Shown here: in pieces, positions 17,353 through 25,112 of the stretch | How the letters are laid out: each line of letters begins with the position of its first letter | Numbering within the stretch: position 1 is the first letter of the stretch | Source of the DNA: RGIG3009 sp045590855 | GTDB taxonomy: Bacteria > Bacillota > Clostridia > Oscillospirales > Acutalibacteraceae | Assembly: GCA_045590855.1 (NCBI GenBank) | Contig: JAZNRV010000029.1 | Location: 1 to 64,000 of the forward strand | Length of the DNA stretch: 64,000 nucleotides | Reading direction: 5' to 3' | The notes under the pieces: generated by a model | Told to the model about the DNA's origin: nothing | The model's database searches: none | Seen by the model: the letters and a program-made list of their open reading frames with translations, nothing else | Program-made: the position numbers and the translations under genes

Positions 17353-17380
17353 AAAAAACCTCCCGTAGTTATAGAATGAA

Positions 17381-17410
17381 AAAAGGGGAGCTGATTTGAC
17401 AGCTCCCCAA
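17381..17410 (-). terminator. Attenuating terminator between rubrerythrin and ferritin
   Basis: GGGGAGCTG / CAGCTCCCC stem (minus-strand U tract at 17381-17384 and beyond), about 30 bases before the ferritin start. Confidence 0.75.
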
Positions 17411-17419
17411 TGAGTGTGC

Positions 17420-17965
17420 TTATTTGAAGTATCTGTTGAGGAGTCCTTCAAAGGCTTTGCCGTGACGAGCTTCGTCTTTTGCCATTTCGTGGACAGTGTC
17501 ATGGATGGCATCGTAGCCGAGTTCTTTGGCTTTGCGAGCCAATACCATTTTGCCCTCGGTGGCGCCGCATTCGGCATCTACGCGCATTGCCAAATTCTTT
17601 TTGGTGCTGTCGGTAACCACTTCGCCCAACAGTTCCGCAAACTTGGCGGCGTGCTCGGCTTCTTCATAAGCCGCTTTTTCCCAGTACAAACCGATTTCCG
17701 GATACCCTTCGCGATGAGCCACACGAGCCATTGCCAAATACATGCCAACTTCCGAGCATTCGCCGTTGAAGTTGTCGCGTAACATTTGTACCACTTCGGC
17801 ATCTACGCCTTGGGCAATGCCCACGCGATGCTCATCAGCCCAAGTGCGACCTTCGGGTGCGCTTTCTTTGAACTTGGCTGCATCGGCGTTACAGATGGGG
17901 CATTTTGCCGGTGCCTCGTCACCATTGTGAACGTAGCCGCAAACTAAACATACAAACTTTTTCAT
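17420..17965 (-). CDS. Reverse rubrerythrin (rubredoxin domain first)
   Basis: Peroxide reductase of anaerobes. The rubredoxin-like centre is N-terminal: CLVCGYVHNG...CPICNA (residues 6-~26), the reverse of classical rubrerythrin. The diiron four-helix domain (~45-181) has Glu ligands in NGECSEVGMYLAMARVA, KAAYEEAEHAAKF, ECGATEGK and EMAKDEARHGKAFEGLL. Length 181 fits clostridial revRbr. ATG 17965 has GGAGG upstream. It is 27 bases downstream of a PerR-type repressor, the usual control of this protein. Confidence 0.93.
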   Translation of the reverse strand: MKKFVCLVCGYVHNGDEAPAKCPICNADAAKFKESAPEGRTWADEHRVGIAQGVDAEVVQMLRDNFNGECSEVGMYLAMARVAHREGYPEIGLYWEKAAYEEAEHAAKFAELLGEVVTDSTKKNLAMRVDAECGATEGKMVLARKAKELGYDAIHDTVHEMAKDEARHGKAFEGLLNRYFK

Positions 17966-17992
17966 AACAAAATCCTCCTACAAAATTGTTTT

Positions 17993-18406
17993 TTAAGATT
18001 GGGTTTGACAGGTGGGGCAGATGCCGGTGGCATACACGTCGGAGGTTTTAACCACAAAACCGTCTGACGCTAACTCACTTGCCGTATCGGCAGATAGCGA
18101 AAAATCAAACAACTTTCCGCATTGTGCGCACCGGAAATGCCCATGGTCCTCCACAAAAGCATCAAAATGTTGCTCCTCTGCATCAATCGTGACAACACGA
18201 ATGAGTCCGGCTTTGGCAAGCACGTGTACCGTGTTGTATACCGTGGTTCGGGAAAACGAAGGGTTTTCCTTTACCAAGGCTTGGTACAACGTGTCCGCTG
18301 TGGGATGCGTGCGATGCGTGAGCAGATACTCATATACAGCCATCCGTTGAGCTGTGGGACAAATGCCTTTCTGGCGGAGCGTTTCGGTCATTTTCTGCGG
18401 TGTCAT
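17993..18406 (-). CDS. perR: Fur-family repressor, PerR type
   Basis: Metal-dependent peroxide sensor and repressor, 137 residues. Winged helix at residues ~10-75 (CPTAQRMAVYEYLLTHRTHPTADTLY, FSRTTVYNTVHVLAKAGLI); regulatory site residues HFDAFVEDHGHFRCAQCGKLFDF; C-terminal zinc pair CPTC completing CxxC/CxxC. ATG 18406 has AAGGAGG. The operon with reverse rubrerythrin and ferritin, and the operator just upstream, point to PerR rather than Fur or Zur. Confidence 0.9.
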   Translation of the reverse strand: MTPQKMTETLRQKGICPTAQRMAVYEYLLTHRTHPTADTLYQALVKENPSFSRTTVYNTVHVLAKAGLIRVVTIDAEEQHFDAFVEDHGHFRCAQCGKLFDFSLSADTASELASDGFVVKTSDVYATGICPTCQTQS

Positions 18407-18435
18407 AGCGCTCCTCCTTTTGTAACCGATACAAG

Positions 18436-18483
18436 TTTGTAATGATTACAAATTCATTATAGCGGATTTTGAAAGATTGTCAA
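18436..18483 (-). promoter_or_regulatory. PerR-type operator and perR promoter
   Basis: A perfect 8-1-8 palindrome, TTTGTAATGATTACAAA (18436-18452), lies just downstream of a minus-strand promoter with TATAAT (18456-18461), a 16-base spacer and TTGACA (18478-18483). A repressor bound there would cover the transcription start. It resembles the PerR box TTATAATnATTATAA; autoregulation is inferred. Confidence 0.8.
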
Positions 18484-18541
18484 GAGATTTTTGAAAAATT
18501 TTTTATTTTTTTGAAAATTTATTTTTGAAAACAAAAAAGGG

Positions 18542-18570
18542 TTGACAACAAAAATAAAATATGGTAAAGT
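18542..18570 (+). promoter_or_regulatory. Promoter for the tRNA-Ala transcript
   Basis: TTGACA (18542-18547), 17 bases, TAAAGT (18565-18570). The leader before the tRNA is about 110 bases. Confidence 0.6.
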
Positions 18571-18597
18571 AAATGTCGTTGCAGATGCAACACCATA

Positions 18598-18657
18598 GGG
18601 GGTATAATTTGTTTGGGAGCGCGAAGCACTCAAAGTTGAACCCCGCTTAATAATTTC
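18598..18657 (+). repeat. Degenerate tRNA-Ala-like sequence upstream of the tRNA
   Basis: Starts GGGGGTATAATTTG and contains TTTGGGAGCGC and, later, GTTGAACCCCGCTTA, which line up with the 5' end, D-arm and T-arm of the tRNA-Ala at 18687. The anticodon arm is shortened. It looks like a shrunken tRNA copy or an old attachment site. Weak support on its own, stronger beside the similar sites at 21849, 25026, 28258 and 30506. Confidence 0.4.
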
Positions 18658-18664
18658 ATAAATA

Positions 18665-18779
<115 letters not shown>

Positions 18780-18787
18780 ATTTTTTT

Positions 18788-18816
18788 GCCCGCTCAATTT
18801 GAGTGGGTATTTTTTG
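18788..18816 (+). terminator. Terminator downstream of tRNA-Ala
   Basis: CCCGCTCAA / TTGAGTGGG stem followed by TATTTTTTG. Confidence 0.75.
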
Positions 18817-18822
18817 TGTTTC

Positions 18823-18851
18823 TTGCAACTGCAGTCAAATTATGTTATAAT
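18823..18851 (+). promoter_or_regulatory. Promoter of the zinc-ribbon membrane protein
   Basis: TTGCAA (18823-18828), 17 bases, TATAAT (18846-18851), 30 bases before the ATG. Confidence 0.65.
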
Positions 18852-18881
18852 ACATTTACTTTCTTTTAAGGGGTGAAAACT

Positions 18882-20180
18882 ATGGCACTTATAAAATGTC
18901 CTGAATGCAAGAAAAAAGTTTCTGATCAATGCGAAAATTGTCCACATTGCGGTTATCCGCTTAAAAGTATTTCACAAATCGAGAATTCGGAAAATAAAAA
19001 CGCAACGGCGGTCGCCTTAACCCAAAAACCATTTTATAAAAGATTATGGCTTTGGATTATTGTAGGTGTTGTTTTGGTTGGACTTGCATTAAGCACACTA
19101 CTTTTTCTTAACCATGATACCAAACCCAAGCTCGACGAAAATGGAAATCCTGTTTTTGTCGAACTAACGAACGAGGTATACACAAATGCTAAAAAATACA
19201 AAGGTTATTACATAAACATAAAGGGAAAAGTTTTCCAAGTAATGAGTGATAACGGCAATGTCAAAGGTATTCAAATTTGGATAGATCCTGATACTTGTGA
19301 ACAAAATCTTATGATTTATTACACCAATAACGCAGAAGTTAAACAAGGTGATTACATAGTTTGTTCTGGCTATATCGATTCCGTAACCGAATATAAAAAT
19401 GCTTATGGCGCAAAATTGTATGCACCTTTGGTTATATCTTCAGATTTAAAAGAATCAACGTATTTGGAAGTTATGGCTCCTACCATTGAAAGCATTCTTC
19501 CTGAAAACATTAAGCAGGAGAAGTATGGTTATTCTTTTTCTATAGACAAAATTGAGTTTGCAGAAAACGAAACACGTGTGCTTGCAACAGTTACCAATAA
19601 AGGTAAAGAAACTTTGTATATCGGAGATGCAGTCATAATTCAAGAAGGAAAACAATATAATTCCACAAACAACTTCGAAGCCAATTACGAGGAACTTCCT
19701 TATGAATTAATTAAAGATGCTTCTAGTTCCGGAACAATCGTTTTTCCTGCCATAAAAGCAAAAAGTTTTGATTTTATTATTGATATTCACTCTGATAATT
19801 CTGATGAAAAATTAGGGGAACTCAAAATTTTTATTAGTAAAGAAAAGTCAGAAATTAAAACCCCTTGGCCTACAGACCCTAAACCTACAACCACTCAAAC
19901 AAAGCCAAAACCGACGCAACCAAGTTATGCATCGATAGTAGGAACTTATCAAGGCACAGAAGTTAATATGGGGAATGTAACAGCTACATTTTATAGTGAC
20001 GGAACATTGAGCGTAAATACTTCTTCCGAAAATTTCACAGGTACATGGACTCAAAACAAAAACTATGCATATTTCACTTTAATAGATCCGACTGGATTTG
20101 AGTGGACACCGCAAGAAGTTACTGTTTCAAACAACGGAATTGATGGTTTGTGGGGCGAATTTTATCAAAGGATTAATTGA
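18882..20180 (+). CDS. Zinc-ribbon, single-pass membrane protein with extracellular beta domains
   Basis: Not a family I can name precisely. A cytoplasmic zinc ribbon CPECKKKVSDQCENCPHCGYPL (residues 5-26) is followed by a membrane helix (~52-74). The outside region includes an OB-like segment (~85-190; GYYINIKGKVFQV, QGDYIVCSGYIDSV), a DUF4352-like beta domain (~205-320), a Thr/Pro/Lys linker (TTTQTKPKPTQPS) and a C-terminal beta module (~350-432; YASIVGTYQGTEV...SDGTLSV). ATG 18882 has AAGGGGTGA. It is the first gene of the island, with its own promoter and terminator. A lipocalin-like or sensor role is guesswork. Confidence 0.8.
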   Translation: MALIKCPECKKKVSDQCENCPHCGYPLKSISQIENSENKNATAVALTQKPFYKRLWLWIIVGVVLVGLALSTLLFLNHDTKPKLDENGNPVFVELTNEVYTNAKKYKGYYINIKGKVFQVMSDNGNVKGIQIWIDPDTCEQNLMIYYTNNAEVKQGDYIVCSGYIDSVTEYKNAYGAKLYAPLVISSDLKESTYLEVMAPTIESILPENIKQEKYGYSFSIDKIEFAENETRVLATVTNKGKETLYIGDAVIIQEGKQYNSTNNFEANYEELPYELIKDASSSGTIVFPAIKAKSFDFIIDIHSDNSDEKLGELKIFISKEKSEIKTPWPTDPKPTTTQTKPKPTQPSYASIVGTYQGTEVNMGNVTATFYSDGTLSVNTSSENFTGTWTQNKNYAYFTLIDPTGFEWTPQEVTVSNNGIDGLWGEFYQRIN

Positions 20181-20206
20181 AACAATGTAAAAATCTTCAC
20201 TATTCA

Positions 20207-20243
20207 GCCGAGCAGAGCGGTTACGCTCTGCTCGGCTTTTCTC
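20207..20243. terminator. Bidirectional terminator
   Basis: Fourteen-base stem GCCGAGCAGAGCG / CGCTCTGCTCGGC, GTTA loop, TTTTCTC; between the zinc-ribbon gene and the recombinase remnant, which converge. Confidence 0.88.
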
Positions 20244-20246
20244 ATA

Positions 20247-20881
20247 TTACGCCGCGTGGTCTAATCCGTTGGTGAATTGCTCAAAGTCAAAGTTAAAATC
20301 AATCTTCACTTTATAATCCCGAAACACCTCAATGCGGTTGATAAGCGCGTTTACTACCATCTTCTTTTTCTCCAAGCTGGCCTCCTCATACAGTTCCGCC
20401 CAAGAGATCAGCTCATCAAAATTTTCGCTGAGCTGACGGAGCAAGTTTTCGGTGTCTTTCACCTCGCGCTTGGCATCGTCGCATTGCTCGCGCAGTCGCG
20501 CACATTCGCTCTCCGCCTCGCGAATCAGGTCAGACAGCATCTCGGTGGAAAAGGAACTCTCGCCCCGAATGGATTTCACCACCTCGGCTTTGAGCAAGGT
20601 GAGATTATCGCTCGCCTTGCCGTAATCGGCATTCAACATAATCAGCCGCGCCTTGCGCAGTTCCAACTCATTGGCATATTTCGCATTGACCACTTCGCTT
20701 TTGGACACCCCTTTCATCTTGGCAAAAATATCCTTGATGATGGAATCCACGATATCGTCCAAAATGTGCATGGTGTAGCCGGTTTGTCCGTCACATTCGG
20801 TCTGTTTGCGGGTCTTGCCGTAACAGACGTAGCGCAGCCGTTTGGTCATATCTAATAAAACTCTTCAATAAATTTAGCCAT
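20247..20881 (-). pseudogene. Large serine recombinase remnant (C-terminal part)
   Basis: The 200-codon frame at 20247-20849 is the C-terminal end of a large serine recombinase: a partial zinc-ribbon segment (RYVCYGKTRKQTECDGQTGYTMHI), a long coiled coil (~60-150) and the ENFDELISWAELYEEASLEKKKMVVNALINRIEVF tail. Upstream, a good ribosome site and ATG (20881) encode only nine residues (MAKFIEEFY) before a stop in another frame. The catalytic domain is therefore deleted. Base use is less AT-rich than its island neighbours, suggesting a different source. Possibly the former integrase of this element. Confidence 0.8.
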
Positions 20882-20886
20882 AGCTG

Positions 20887-20955
20887 TTTACCTCCTTTGC
20901 CCATATTGTAGCAAGGGAGATTTCTTTTGGCGAATGTGTGAAATTGAAATTGGCA
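20887..20955. repeat. Direct repeat, copy 1 (recombinase 5' leader)
   Basis: About 60 of the first 64 bases from TTTACCTCCTTTGCC to GTGTGAAAT recur at 27034-27094. On the minus strand it holds the ribosome site of the recombinase remnant. The remaining bases up to the gene at 21056 hold a TATAAT-like -10 near 20995. Confidence 0.8.
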
Positions 20956-21055
20956 GAGTTGCAGTTGCACCTTGAACTGTTTTCGATAAAGTGATATAAT
21001 TTATGTAAAGAAATTAGTGATTATAAATTCGCATTTGTTTTTTGGGGGTTTTAAA

Positions 21056-21523
21056 ATGAACGATGTGGCAACATCTTTGATATGGTACGAAAACAGTGTT
21101 TTAATGACCTTTTTAGGAGTTATTGTAGGTGGTATCATTGGTTTCATTGGTTCAATTATCCAAGGGCACATAACCGCCAAGAATAATATTGACGTAGTAA
21201 AAGCTCAATCCAACAAAGAACTTGAGCAACATCGCTATATGGAAAAAGAAAAATTATATTCTGATTTAATTGGCTTCGTACCTGTCTTTTCAAATTCTGT
21301 TGATATTCCCTCGAATAAGTTTTATCTTTCCCGTGAACAACGAATAGAACTAAACTCATTCAAGGCAAGATTAGCTATTTTTTCCAACCCTGAAATTTAC
21401 GATGAGTTCTATAATTTGATTATATATATCACAGAAGAGACCGATAGTTCAAAGGTTGTCGCACGCATGGATGCTTTTACCGAAATGTTATTAGACGATT
21501 TAATCAAATCAAGGGGAAAGTGA
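21056..21523 (+). CDS. Small membrane-anchored protein of unknown function
   Basis: Not recognised. 155 residues: an N-terminal membrane helix (~13-36, MTFLGVIVGGIIGFIGSIIQG) followed by a charged, helical cytoplasmic region (AQSNKELEQHRYMEKEKLYSDLIGFVPVF...). Resembles many short phage or defence-associated one-helix proteins. ATG 21056 has GGGGG nearby, a modest site. The next gene overlaps its stop by four bases, so the two are translationally coupled. Base composition is AT-rich as in the rest of the island. Confidence 0.65.
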   Translation: MNDVATSLIWYENSVLMTFLGVIVGGIIGFIGSIIQGHITAKNNIDVVKAQSNKELEQHRYMEKEKLYSDLIGFVPVFSNSVDIPSNKFYLSREQRIELNSFKARLAIFSNPEIYDEFYNLIIYITEETDSSKVVARMDAFTEMLLDDLIKSRGK

Positions 21524-21792
21524 TTAAGATGTTAAAAGGTGTTATTATGTTACTAATAGTGTTGTTTTTAGGATTTATTTATTATGTTGCAGCAACACAA
21601 AAGAAGGGGTTTCTCTGCCAATATGCCTTGTTTATCAAACTATTTTTGCTCGTATTATCTTTCGTATTGGCTTTTCTAGGGAGAGATTTTATTACAATAG
21701 GAAATCTTTCGTTTGGTGGAAGAACTTCTGTTTCACTCCTTGTTCTTGTGGAAATCGTCGACGTATTGGTTGATAGACAAAATAAAAAATGA
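21520..21792 (+). CDS. Two-helix membrane protein of unknown function
   Basis: Ninety residues beginning at GTG 21520 (GTGA overlap with the preceding stop; an ATG three codons in is the alternative). Two hydrophobic segments (about residues 8-25 and 38-55) and a possible third (68-85), so almost the whole protein is membrane. No family recognised. It probably works with the coupled upstream protein. It ends just before a terminator and the tRNA-like site at 21849. Confidence 0.55.
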   Translation: MIKMLKGVIMLLIVLFLGFIYYVAATQKKGFLCQYALFIKLFLLVLSFVLAFLGRDFITIGNLSFGGRTSVSLLVLVEIVDVLVDRQNKK

Positions 21793-21804
21793 GTTTAACA
21801 ATAA

Positions 21805-21955
21805 ACACCGCTTGCCGAGTGATTTCAGCAAGCGGCGTTGTCTTTTTTGGGGGTATAATTTTGCGTGTATCGGGAGCATGCGTGATTGGCGTTCAACACA
21901 CGCAAAAACCAGCCCCATCTTAGTGCGACAAAAGCGCGTGCTATTTAGCACGCGC
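21805..21955 (+). repeat. Cassette boundary A: terminator plus tRNA-Ala-like repeat
   Basis: A terminator stem CCGCTTGCCGA / TCAGCAAGCGG (21808-21835) leads into GGGGGTATAATTTTGCG... (21849 on), with GGGAGCATGCGTGATTGGCGTTCAA matching the D- and anticodon-arm regions of tRNA-Ala(GGC). The stretch 21871-21935 recurs at 28280-28344. A second stem (AGCGCGTGCTA / TAGCACGCGCT, 21933-21956) terminates the XRE gene from the other side. Confidence 0.7.
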
Positions 21956-21966
21956 TTTCGCTGTAT

Positions 21967-22623
21967 TTATTTTGCAACAATATCTTTTACAATTTCATCA
22001 AAATATTTGGATGCGATATGGAGGCAAAACTCTTTCATCATCTCCATATTTTCTTCTTTGCTACCATAAGCTTTGCCTGTGATTGGAGACTCTAACTCCA
22101 CCATAAAATCTTGTAAAATCGCCAAAGTATCATTACCGTTCGCAATATCTTGATATCGTTTAATGTATTGTAGTAAGATGCCGAATCGTTCATGCGAAAT
22201 CAAATCGTTCAGCAACTTTAAGATTGCTTTTCCTTGCGTCATATTATACGGAACGATTTCTTTTTCGTAGTCGAAACCGATGGATTCAAAATCGCTTTTC
22301 ATAAAGTTGGTTTTGCCGCTTGCCAAGAGTTGTAACCCCGCAAAGAATTTCATTGTATCATCTGTAAGACCTAATTGATCGGCTGTTAAATTCGAGTTTT
22401 TATCCTCACGAATATCGCTGAGTCCTACCAAATAATCGCACGAAACCCCTAAATACTCTGCCATTTTTCCTGCCAGAGCGATATCGGGATTACGTTTTCC
22501 TAAAATATAAAAATTGACACTTTGGCGAGAGCAGCACACCGCTTCGGCGAATTCTCCTTGTGATATTCCTTTTTCAGAAAGCAGTTGTTCCAATCGCTGG
22601 CCGAAAATTTGTTGCATTTCCAT
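21967..22623 (-). CDS. XRE-family regulator of barnase cassette 1
   Basis: Phage-repressor-like DNA-binding protein, 218 residues. HTH at ~6-60 (FGQRLEQLLSEKGISQGEFAEAVCCSRQSVNFYILGKRNPD). A C-terminal ~130-residue region of unknown fold follows. ATG 22623 has GGAGG eight bases upstream; TTG 22629 is too close to it. It is divergent from the toxin/immunity pair and likely represses it through the shared region at 22640-22815. A near-identical copy lies at 28377, with differences spread along the protein, so the duplication is not brand new. Confidence 0.9.
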   Translation of the reverse strand: MEMQQIFGQRLEQLLSEKGISQGEFAEAVCCSRQSVNFYILGKRNPDIALAGKMAEYLGVSCDYLVGLSDIREDKNSNLTADQLGLTDDTMKFFAGLQLLASGKTNFMKSDFESIGFDYEKEIVPYNMTQGKAILKLLNDLISHERFGILLQYIKRYQDIANGNDTLAILQDFMVELESPITGKAYGSKEENMEMMKEFCLHIASKYFDEIVKDIVAK

Positions 22624-22639
22624 ACTCAAAACCTCCGAA

Positions 22640-22815
22640 AGTACATATTTGTAGCAATAAGCAAAATGACGCTACAAAACTATTGACAAATCAACAAAAG
22701 TAGCGTATAATACAGTATAGCAACAAAAGTGTATTTTGTCAAGTTTTGCGGCGGCGGAAAACCGGAACTATACTTTTGCGCGAAAGAATGGTATAATGTG
22801 AAAGGAGAAAACAAG
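22640..22815 (+). promoter_or_regulatory. Control region of barnase cassette 1
   Basis: Holds TTGACA-17-TATAAT (about 22683-22711) firing toward the toxin, a second extended -10 (TGGTATAAT, ending about 22797) just before the ribosome site, and an inverted repeat TTTGTAGC...GCTACAAA with 15-base spacer (about 22649-22680), plus another GTAGC beside the -10. The same elements recur upstream of cassette 2, so the repeat is the likely XRE operator. Confidence 0.65.
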
Positions 22816-23382
22816 TTGAGTTTAGAATTAGCAATTGTTGTAGCGGCTATAAATGGGGAATATTTATCACCACAAATTACAACAAGTTCAAACTATAAAC
22901 ATTGGGTGAGTATTAAAGATGACAGTAGGTGCACGCCTTGTGAGGTGAACCATGGGAAAATTTGGTTGATTTCCGAGAAACCTAACCCTAAACCTCCTGC
23001 TCATCCGCGGTGCCGGTGTGTGATTAAATTAATGCAGTCAATTGCAGCGGGAACAGCAACTATCAATGGTGTTAATGGTGCGGATTGGTGGATAGTTAAC
23101 ACAGGGGTATTACCCAATTATTATGTTTCGTATGAGGACGCATTAAATAAAGGTTGGGCTCCTAAAAAATGGCCCTCAAATTTTATTCCTCAAAAAATGA
23201 TAACAGGCGGCGAACACCAAAATAAAAGCGGACATCTTCCCAGTAAACCCGGAAGAATTTGGTATGAAGCAGATATTAATTATAAGTCCGGAAAACGAAA
23301 TAGTGAACGTATTGTTTGGTCAAACGATGGTTTGGTATTTGTGTCATACGATCACTATAAAACGTTTTACGAAATTATATAA
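22816..23382 (+). CDS. MuF-barnase ribonuclease toxin, copy 1
   Basis: 188-residue toxin. Residues ~25-75 carry a phage-head (MuF/SPP1 gp7)-like metal motif: C39-x2-C42-x3-H46-G...H63-P-x-C66-R-C68. Residues ~85-188 are a barnase-type RNase; all catalytic residues are present (Glu151 in YEADINY, Arg161 and Arg165 in GKRNSER, His180 in YDHYKTF, equal to barnase 73, 83, 87, 102). The position equal to barnase Arg59 is Lys137. TTG 22816 follows AAAGGAG; the second copy starts the same way. No signal peptide. Followed 14 bases later by its barstar. Confidence 0.92.
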   Translation: MSLELAIVVAAINGEYLSPQITTSSNYKHWVSIKDDSRCTPCEVNHGKIWLISEKPNPKPPAHPRCRCVIKLMQSIAAGTATINGVNGADWWIVNTGVLPNYYVSYEDALNKGWAPKKWPSNFIPQKMITGGEHQNKSGHLPSKPGRIWYEADINYKSGKRNSERIVWSNDGLVFVSYDHYKTFYEII

Positions 23383-23396
23383 GGAGAAAAGCAACG

Positions 23397-23693
23397 ATGA
23401 AAACAATTGAGTTAGATCTGACAGGATGCAAATATTTGTCCGAGATCCACGAACGAATTCGTATTGCTTTTGATTTCCCCGAGTGGTATGGGGCAAACTG
23501 GGATGCATTTTGGGATTTGTTGCGCAGTGAATGTGATTCGGATAAGTTAATTATAAAAGGAACAAATACTTTAACAAAAGAATTTGACGAACATATTGCT
23601 ATATTCAAGGAAACTTTGGATGAGTATATTGCATTTAGAGACAAATATACAAAATGTGGTTTAAAAGCGTTTGATTATGAAATTATAAGTTAA
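23397..23693 (+). CDS. Barstar-like immunity protein, copy 1
   Basis: RNase inhibitor of 98 residues. The binding helix reads FPEWYGANWDAFWDLL: Asp36 and Asp40 match barstar Asp35 and Asp39, which contact the barnase active site. N-terminal MKTIELDLTGCKYLSEIHERI is the usual first strand and helix. AAGGAG precedes ATG 23397. It lies directly behind the barnase-type toxin, giving the canonical toxin-immunity order. Compared with the two barstars of cassette 2 it keeps Asp at position 36, where they have Ser. Confidence 0.93.
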   Translation: MKTIELDLTGCKYLSEIHERIRIAFDFPEWYGANWDAFWDLLRSECDSDKLIIKGTNTLTKEFDEHIAIFKETLDEYIAFRDKYTKCGLKAFDYEIIS

Positions 23694-23697
23694 AGAC

Positions 23698-23730
23698 AAC
23701 CCTGCGTGCCGACACACGCGGGGTTGTACT
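23698..23730 (+). terminator. Terminator of barnase cassette 1
   Basis: CAACCC(T)GCGTG / CACGCGGGGTTG stem with a single bulge; weak T tract. Confidence 0.7.
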
Positions 23731-23803
23731 ACTTGTAGAGGAAATAAGAACGTGGTATAATAACTTAACAATATTAAGACGGATACGTGAACGGAGATTT
23801 TAA

Positions 23804-24361
23804 ATGAAACTACAAAACGAAAAATTTACAATTGATATAACGGTAATAAATACAACAAACTGTACCTTTGATGACGATTATGCTGTTTACTTTCAAGAAA
23901 ACGCAGAGGATGAATTTAGCAAAACCCGAATTCTTGTCATTGATAATGACGAGACAATTCATAAAATAGCGCTTGTTGGTGACATGTTTCTATACGAGGA
24001 GCATTGTGCAGTTTTAGAGGATACCGTTTTAACCGTATTGCAAAATAATGCGCTTGTTCAAATTGATTTGAGCACTTGCCGAGTTACTAACCAAAAACCA
24101 ATTGAGGAATTTGGAGGAAACTTTGAATTACATTTGACACCCGTTGGATACTTGGTTTATGGTGAGAGTGTCGTTGCCACTTATGACAGCGATTTGAATC
24201 AAATATGGAATTTTAGCGGCAAAGATATTTTTGCTACAATCAGTGATAAAACCGCTTTTACGATTGAAAACGACAGCATCAAACTTTATGATTTTGAAGA
24301 TAATTTTTATGAGCTTGATTTTAACGGAAAACTAATAACCGAAATCATAGCTGCCGATTAA
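23804..24361 (+). CDS. Unknown 185-residue protein, possible immunity-type protein
   Basis: Not recognised. Acidic, beta-rich and without signal or membrane segment; repeats of the kind LDLNTCRV...YDSDLNQIWNF...LYDFEDNFYELDFNGK suggest a small propeller-like fold (WD/PQQ-like strands). It has an extended -10 (GTGGTATAAT, about 23750-23759) and GGAG before ATG 23804. Lying behind a barnase/barstar pair and facing a DUF2716-like gene, it may be an orphan immunity gene, but that is from location only. Confidence 0.7.
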   Translation: MKLQNEKFTIDITVINTTNCTFDDDYAVYFQENAEDEFSKTRILVIDNDETIHKIALVGDMFLYEEHCAVLEDTVLTVLQNNALVQIDLSTCRVTNQKPIEEFGGNFELHLTPVGYLVYGESVVATYDSDLNQIWNFSGKDIFATISDKTAFTIENDSIKLYDFEDNFYELDFNGKLITEIIAAD

Positions 24362-24363
24362 AA

Positions 24364-24395
24364 TTCCCTGCGTGTTGTGGAAACGCGCAGGGAAC
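24364..24395. terminator. Bidirectional terminator
   Basis: TTCCCTGCGTG / CGCGCAGGGAA stem between convergent genes. Confidence 0.7.
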
Positions 24396-24397
24396 GC

Positions 24398-24904
24398 TCA
24401 TTTTAAAGCAGCTTTTATCGTCCATCCCAAGGCATCGCTGATTTTTTCAAATTCTTTGATAAGCGATTCGCCATAGATCCACACCTCATCACGCCAAGGG
24501 TGCGAGAGATAACCAAAAGTGCCGTATTTATCCAAGAAAAAGTAGTAATCTCCATTGGGATAGAAAGTATGGAAGTAGGCGATTCCATCGCTGTTAAAAT
24601 ACGGTTTATCGGGTTGGTTGCTTTGCATATTTTGAGGATTTCGAGGATCGTATAAAATAAAATTGTGAAACCAATCGATGGCATACAATTGGTAGCCGTT
24701 CTTCAAGCAGTTGGTAATTGCGGTTGGCGCCAATTCGTCAAGCAAGTCTATTTGCTTGTCAGTCATTTGCGAAATGTCATAAACCACAAACGGTCGGTTA
24801 ATGGCAAATGGCAAGAAAAAATTATCATCACAACTGGGATAAAAGCGCAAGTCGTTTTTTATAAAGTTGTAGATAAAATCTTCGTTTTCTTTTAGTAATT
24901 TCAT
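24398..24904 (-). CDS. DUF2716-like protein
   Basis: 168 residues resembling DUF2716 proteins, recognised by the C-terminal pattern FYPNGDYYFFLDKYGTFGYLSHPWRDEVWIYGESLIKEF. N-terminal half hydrophilic and mixed alpha/beta; no signal or membrane helix. Such proteins are often found near toxins and are suspected immunity proteins; no function is established to my knowledge. ATG 24904 has only a weak ribosome site upstream. It is alone on its strand, closed by the terminator shared with the opposite gene. Confidence 0.65.
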   Translation of the reverse strand: MKLLKENEDFIYNFIKNDLRFYPSCDDNFFLPFAINRPFVVYDISQMTDKQIDLLDELAPTAITNCLKNGYQLYAIDWFHNFILYDPRNPQNMQSNQPDKPYFNSDGIAYFHTFYPNGDYYFFLDKYGTFGYLSHPWRDEVWIYGESLIKEFEKISDALGWTIKAALK

Positions 24905-24982
24905 AATTCACTGTCCTAATTTCATTTTGCATCCCTTGCAATTATATCATATAGTTAAAGTGTTCGCAACAGACAGATGATA

Positions 24983-25070
24983 AGCGCACCCGCAGGAAAT
25001 TCCTACAGGTGCGCACCTGTTTTAGTGGGGTGTTTATTGTTTATCTCGGGAGCGTGCCAAAGTGGCGGAA
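24983..25070 (+). repeat. Cassette boundary B: hairpin plus tRNA-like left arm
   Basis: A GCGCACC / GGTGCGC stem (24984-25015, with inner AGGAAATTCCT) precedes GGGGTGTTTATTGTTTATCTCGGGAGCGTGCC (25027 on). The first 21 bases after the hairpin match boundary D with two or three changes; the right half has diverged from the tRNA. Confidence 0.55.
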
Positions 25071-25112
25071 AATGTCGAAAAATGTATGCTATAATTATGC
25101 CATTATCAGTGA

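Noticed and set aside
18598..18657. Small riboswitch or leader peptide before tRNA-Ala
   Set aside because: The segment aligns better with pieces of the tRNA than with any riboswitch I know; kept as a low-confidence repeat instead.
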